10,094 nt of DNA from Rickettsiales bacterium (GTDB lineage Bacteria > Pseudomonadota > Alphaproteobacteria > Pelagibacterales > Pelagibacteraceae), in NCBI GenBank assembly GCA_005801485.1, contig SYDM01000030.1:1-10094 (forward strand), in the 5' to 3' direction. Below are positions 7,295 through 10,094 of this stretch, piece by piece; the stretch's first letter is position 1, and every line of letters begins with the position of its first letter. Under the pieces are notes generated by a model that did no database searches, was not told the DNA's origin, and was given only the letters and a program-made list of their open reading frames with translations. Both the position numbers and the translations under genes were made by a program.

Positions 7295-8350
7295 ATGCTA
7301 GAATTTGATTTTAAATTTTTTATTATTTTTTCTCTGATAAGTTTTTTTTCTACTTTACTGTTAACAAAATATTCCAAATTATTTTTTTTAGACTCTTTGA
7401 TGGATAAAGATTTTTCAAAACCCCAAGCATTTCACCAAGAACCCACAATTAGAGCAGGTGGATTAGTAATTTTATTTTCATTTTACCTGCTTATATTATT
7501 TTACTTTTTAGTATTTGATATATTTTTAAAAGACTATTTTTTAATTTCATTATTATTATTTTCTTTAGGTTTTATAGATGATTTAAAAATAAAGATTAAT
7601 CCAAATATTCGTTTAATTTTTATGGTTAGTTTATTAGTTTTTTGTATAAATATTTTTTCAATTCAAATAACTAAAAGTGGTCTAGAATTTTTAGATTTAT
7701 GGTTAGAAAATAATATTTTTCAAATATGTTTTGTATTACTATGTTTTTTATTTGTAGTGAATGGTGCTAATTTAATTGACGGTTTTAATGGGCTTTTGGC
7801 TATTCATTTTTTATTAATTAATTCAATTTTTCTTTTAATAAATTTAATTTATCAAAATGAAAATATTTCAATTATTTTATTTGTTCAGATTATAATTGTT
7901 ACCTCATTTTTATTTTTTAATTTTCCAAAAGCGAAAATATTTTTAGGTGATAGTGGCTCTTACCTATTAGGATCTTTAATTGTTTTAAATACTATTAAAA
8001 CTTATGAGTTAAATCCGCAGATTTCACCTTTTTTTTATGCCGGTGTACTTTTCTATTTATTCTATGAAGTTTTTTTTTCTTTTATACGAAAAGTAATATC
8101 AAAAAAATCTCCATTGCATCCGGATAATTTTCATTTGCATATGTTGCTTTATAGCTGGATTTCCAATTCAAAAAGAAAAGAAATTTCTAATTATTTAACA
8201 TCTATTCTCATTAATTTATCTTATCTATTTTTACAGGTTCCTCTTTTTTATTTTCAAAATAACGGATTAATTTCAAGATATTGGTTTTTTTCACTAATAA
8301 TTCTTTATACGATAATATATTTTAGACTTTATAGTTTCTCTAAAAAGTAA
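7295..8350 (+). CDS. WecA/MraY-family polyprenyl-phosphate sugar-1-phosphate transferase (glycosyltransferase family 4)
   Basis: This 351-residue polytopic membrane protein is very rich in Phe, Leu and Ile. The family moves a sugar phosphate from a UDP-sugar to undecaprenyl phosphate, the first step of many surface glycans. Motifs in order are KPQAFHQEPTIRAGG (42-56), FIDD with Asp95-Asp96, NGANLIDGFNGLL (156-168; Asn159, Asp162), FLGDSGSYLLG (217-226; Asp219) and the cytoplasmic HPDNFHLH (275-282), which resembles the WecA histidine motif rather than that of MraY. The substrate is probably a UDP-N-acetylhexosamine, but this is family-level inference. It abuts the DMT transporter gene with no Shine-Dalgarno site. 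Base composition is among the most AT-rich in the window. Confidence 0.9.
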   Translation: MLEFDFKFFIIFSLISFFSTLLLTKYSKLFFLDSLMDKDFSKPQAFHQEPTIRAGGLVILFSFYLLILFYFLVFDIFLKDYFLISLLLFSLGFIDDLKIKINPNIRLIFMVSLLVFCINIFSIQITKSGLEFLDLWLENNIFQICFVLLCFLFVVNGANLIDGFNGLLAIHFLLINSIFLLINLIYQNENISIILFVQIIIVTSFLFFNFPKAKIFLGDSGSYLLGSLIVLNTIKTYELNPQISPFFYAGVLFYLFYEVFFSFIRKVISKKSPLHPDNFHLHMLLYSWISNSKRKEISNYLTSILINLSYLFLQVPLFYFQNNGLISRYWFFSLIILYTIIYFRLYSFSKK

Positions 8351-8381
8351 TTTGTTATATAAGCTGATCAACTTAAATAAT
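8351..8381 (+). promoter_or_regulatory. Possible promoter for tRNA-Leu/tig
   Basis: This 31-base gap contains TATATA (8356-8361), a plausible -10 placed about 20 bases before the tRNA. The -35 position (about 8335-8340, TTTCTC) is poor and lies inside the preceding gene. An imperfect palindrome around TGATCA (8361-8374) overlaps the expected start site. Read-through from the upstream gene is an alternative. Confidence 0.25.
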
Positions 8382-8466
8382 GGGCAAGTGGCGGAATTGG
8401 TATACGCGCTAGTCTTAGGAACTAGTACCGTAAGGTTTAAGAGTTCGAGTCTCTTCTTGCCCACCA
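8382..8466 (+). tRNA. tRNA-Leu, anticodon UAG
   Basis: This is a class II tRNA of 85 bases with a complete cloverleaf. The acceptor stem is GGGCAAG (8382-8388) pairing with CTTGCCC (8456-8462), followed by discriminator A and an encoded CCA (8464-8466). The D-stem is GCG/CGC (8391-8393, 8405-8407). The anticodon stem is CTAGT/ACTAG around the loop CTTAGGA, giving anticodon TAG at 8416-8418, which reads CUA and other CUN leucine codons. The long variable arm has ACC/GGT (8427-8429, 8434-8436). The T-arm is AAGAG-TTCGAGT-CTCTT (8439-8455). The discriminator A and long variable arm are normal for leucine. Trigger factor begins 10 bases downstream, suggesting a shared transcript. Confidence 0.97.
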
Positions 8467-8476
8467 AGATATTGAT

Positions 8477-9916
8477 ATGAAAATAGAAGTGCAAAATAAA
8501 ATAGGTTTAACCACAGTCTTATCAATAATTATTGATAAACAAACCATTCAAGCAAAGCTTGATGAAAAGTTATTACAACTTCAGTCAGAAGTTAGCCTTA
8601 AAGGTTTTAGACCAGGTAAGGTTCCAACGGCAGTAATTAAAGGTCAATTTGGAAAAGCTATATACGGAGAAGTTATTGATAAAATTTTACATGAAAGTTC
8701 AAATAAAGCTTTAGAAGAAAAAAAAATAAGAGTAGCAGGCCAACCCAAAATAGATTTAAAGACTTTCGGAGAAGGAAAAGATCTTAATTACACAATAGAA
8801 GTAGATTCATTACCCGAAGTAAATCTTGCGGCTTTTGATAAGTATACAGTAAATGAATATTTATTGAAAATTGAGAGTAAATTTATAGATGATAAAATTA
8901 AAGAGATAGCAAAAAATAATAAAACTTTTTCTGACAAAAATAATAAATCAGAAAAAGGTGATTTGGTAATATTTGATTATAGCGCTTCTGTTAACGGAGC
9001 AAAGTTTGAAGGAAGCGAAGGAAAAAATACAAGATTAGTAATTGGAGAAGATTTTTTTCTTAAAGGTTTCGATGAGAAATTAATTGGCCTTAATAAAGAA
9101 GATAAGAAAACTATAGAGGTAAACTTACCTGAAAACTATACAAATAAAGAACTCGCAAATAAAAAAGCTAAATTTGAATGTAAAATTATAAATATTCAAA
9201 AAGCAAATGAAACAATAATAGACGATGCTTTTGCAAAAAAAATGGGGGCAAAGGATTTTACAGATCTTAAGTCATTAATAGAAAAAGAAATATCTATGCA
9301 GTATAAACAGGCACTAGATTCAATTGTAAAAAAAGAAATTTTAGATCAAATAGAAAAACTGCACGAAATTGAATTACCTAAAAATCTTGTTGAGCAAGAA
9401 ATTCATTTAATAACACATGGCTTAAAAAAAGAGGAAATTGAGAAAAATAAAGCTAAAAATTTAAAAATTGCAGAATCACGAATTAAATTAGGTTTAATAC
9501 TTAATGAATATGGAGTAAAAAATAATTTAAACTTGTCAGATGACGATGTTAAAGAAGAGATACAAAAACAAATTAAAGAGATGCCAGGACAAGAAAAATT
9601 AATTTTAGACTATTATCAAAAAAACCCGTCATCTGTTCAAAGTTTAAAAGGAACTCTATACGAAGAAAAAATTTTAAATTTATTTAAATCTAAAATAAAT
9701 CTTAAAAAAAAAGATATTTCAATAACTGAAGCCGAAAAAATAATTTCTAATTTTAATAAATTATCTAAAGATTTAGCAGGCCATCACGATCATAATCACG
9801 ATCACGATCATAATCACGTTCAAGAGAAAGAAACTAAAGAGATTAAAGAAAGAAAAATTAGTAAATCTTCTGCAAATATCAAGAATAAAAAAAAGTTAGT
9901 AAAAAGTAAACTTTAG
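8477..9916 (+). CDS. tig: Trigger factor (ribosome-associated chaperone/PPIase) with His-rich C-terminal tail
   Basis: Trigger factor binds the ribosome exit tunnel and shields nascent chains. The protein is 479 residues, versus about 430 in E. coli. The N-terminal ribosome-binding domain has the signature GFRPGKVP at 43-50, exactly where E. coli has it. An FKBP-type PPIase domain lies at about 155-242 ([11 protein letters not shown]...[10 protein letters not shown]), and the SurA-like helical C-terminal domain runs to about 433. The extra tail holds a His/Asp/Asn cluster (436-447: nine... see composition below) and then a Lys-rich stretch to the end. The cluster reads [12 protein letters not shown], that is seven His, three Asp and two Asn. 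No Shine-Dalgarno site precedes the ATG, which lies 10 bases after a tRNA. clpP follows, as in many alphaproteobacteria. Confidence 0.96.
   Translation: MKIEVQNKIGLTTVLSIIIDKQTIQAKLDEKLLQLQSEVSLKGFRPGKVPTAVIKGQFGKAIYGEVIDKILHESSNKALEEKKIRVAGQPKIDLKTFGEGKDLNYTIEVDSLPEVNLAAFDKYTVNEYLLKIESKFIDDKIKEIAKNNKTFSDKNNKSEKGDLVIFDYSASVNGAKFEGSEGKNTRLVIGEDFFLKGFDEKLIGLNKEDKKTIEVNLPENYTNKELANKKAKFECKIINIQKANETIIDDAFAKKMGAKDFTDLKSLIEKEISMQYKQALDSIVKKEILDQIEKLHEIELPKNLVEQEIHLITHGLKKEEIEKNKAKNLKIAESRIKLGLILNEYGVKNNLNLSDDDVKEEIQKQIKEMPGQEKLILDYYQKNPSSVQSLKGTLYEEKILNLFKSKINLKKKDISITEAEKIISNFNKLSKDLAGHHDHNHDHDHNHVQEKETKEIKERKISKSSANIKNKKKLVKSKL
9783..9818 (+). repeat. Perfect 2 x 18 bp in-frame tandem repeat in tig
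   Basis: The unit ATCACGATCATAATCACG occurs at 9783-9800 and, perfectly repeated, at 9801-9818. Being a multiple of three it preserves the frame, and it encodes the His/Asp/Asn-rich cluster of the trigger-factor tail. The identity at third codon positions points to recent duplication or slippage rather than slow selection for histidines. Confidence 0.95.
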
Positions 9917-9932
9917 TTATATAAATTTTGCC

Positions 9933-10094
9933 ATGACCCGAATCGAAGAACACATGAATAATCTTATTCCAATGGTTGTTGAACAAACAAATAAAGGAGA
10001 GAGAGCTTATGATATTTATTCTAGACTATTAAAAGAAAGAATAGTTTTTTTAGTTGGTCCGGTTAACGATAGCGTTGCTTCTTTAGTTACTGCT
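9933..10094 (+). CDS. clpP: ATP-dependent Clp protease proteolytic subunit ClpP, N-terminal part (runs off window)
   Basis: This is the first 54 codons of the ClpP serine protease subunit, open to the window edge. The segment [43 protein letters not shown] is characteristic of ClpP, including the [15 protein letters not shown] block. The catalytic Ser, His and Asp lie beyond the edge. Two in-frame ATGs are possible, at 9933 and 9954. The second gives [11 protein letters not shown], closer to the usual processed N-terminus and preceded by a weak GAAG; the first has no Shine-Dalgarno site. The gap to tig is only 16 bases (from 9933), so co-transcription with tig is likely. ClpP works with ClpX or ClpA to degrade proteins in the cytoplasm. 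Confidence 0.95.
   Translation, partial: MTRIEEHMNNLIPMVVEQTNKGERAYDIYSRLLKERIVFLVGPVNDSVASLVTA

Noticed and set aside
7295..8350. Identification as MraY (peptidoglycan lipid I synthase)
   Set aside because: The KPQAFHQEPTIRAGG and HPDNFHLH motifs and the lack of division/cell-wall neighbours fit the WecA-like branch better.
8382..8466. tRNA-Leu as an integration site for a mobile element
   Set aside because: No integrase and no repeat of the tRNA 3' end were seen, and the downstream genes tig and clpP are core genes.
8294..8494. Minus-strand open frame across the tRNA-Leu gene
   Set aside because: It runs through the complement of a complete tRNA and the ends of two real genes, so it is not coding.
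9892..9914. Inverted repeat AAAGTT/AACTTT at the end of tig as a terminator
   Set aside because: It has only six weak pairs with an 11-base loop inside the coding end and no proper T tract, and clpP follows 16 bases later and is probably co-transcribed.
1..10094. CRISPR arrays, insertion sequences, phage genes or a novel defence system
   Set aside because: Coding capacity is filled by recognisable core genes, and the only long exact tandem repeat noticed is the 18-bp pair in tig.

Overview
The window looks like part of a streamlined marine alphaproteobacterial chromosome, most likely SAR11 (Pelagibacterales). The clues are strong AT-richness in every gene, very short or absent intergenic gaps, few Shine-Dalgarno sites, and core genes in the order suf cluster - glnA - tRNA-Leu - tig - clpP. 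The taxon is inferred from style and content. No rRNA or other marker gene confirms it here.

Region 1 (1-4848, plus strand) is a tightly packed SUF iron-sulfur cluster operon: the C-terminal part of sufB, then sufC, sufD, sufS, a SufU-type protein, a SufT/MIP18-family (DUF59) protein and an A-type carrier of the SufA/IscA/ErpA family. Most junctions are zero-gap (TAAATG) or overlapping (TAATG, ATGA, or 11 bases). SufS takes sulfur from cysteine, the SufU-like protein probably relays it, SufBC2D builds the cluster, and SufT and the A-type carrier help mature or deliver it. The promoter and the 5' part of sufB lie to the left of the window.

Region 2 (4887-6293, minus strand) is glnA, a type I glutamine synthetase facing the suf operon. 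It is separated from it by only 38 bases and from the next gene by a 122-base divergent promoter region. No PII gene (glnB) lies beside it, although the adenylylation tyrosine, Tyr397, is kept.

Region 3 (6416-8350, plus strand) is a two-gene unit: a 10-TM EamA/DMT-family transporter abutting a WecA-like polyprenyl-phosphate sugar-phosphate transferase.

Region 4 (8382-10094, plus strand) holds a tRNA-Leu(UAG), then trigger factor starting only 10 bases after the tRNA CCA end, then the first 54 codons of clpP. It links translation, nascent-chain folding and proteolysis. The trigger factor has an unusual His/Asp-rich and then Lys-rich C-terminal tail, and the His-rich part is encoded by a perfect 2 x 18 bp tandem repeat.

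I see no mobile element, CRISPR array, phage gene or obviously novel multi-gene system. Apart from the 122-base glnA upstream region, gaps are under 40 bases. The most interesting points are the trigger-factor tail, the tRNA-tig junction, a SufU-type scaffold in a proteobacterial SUF operon, and stop-start coupling without Shine-Dalgarno sites.
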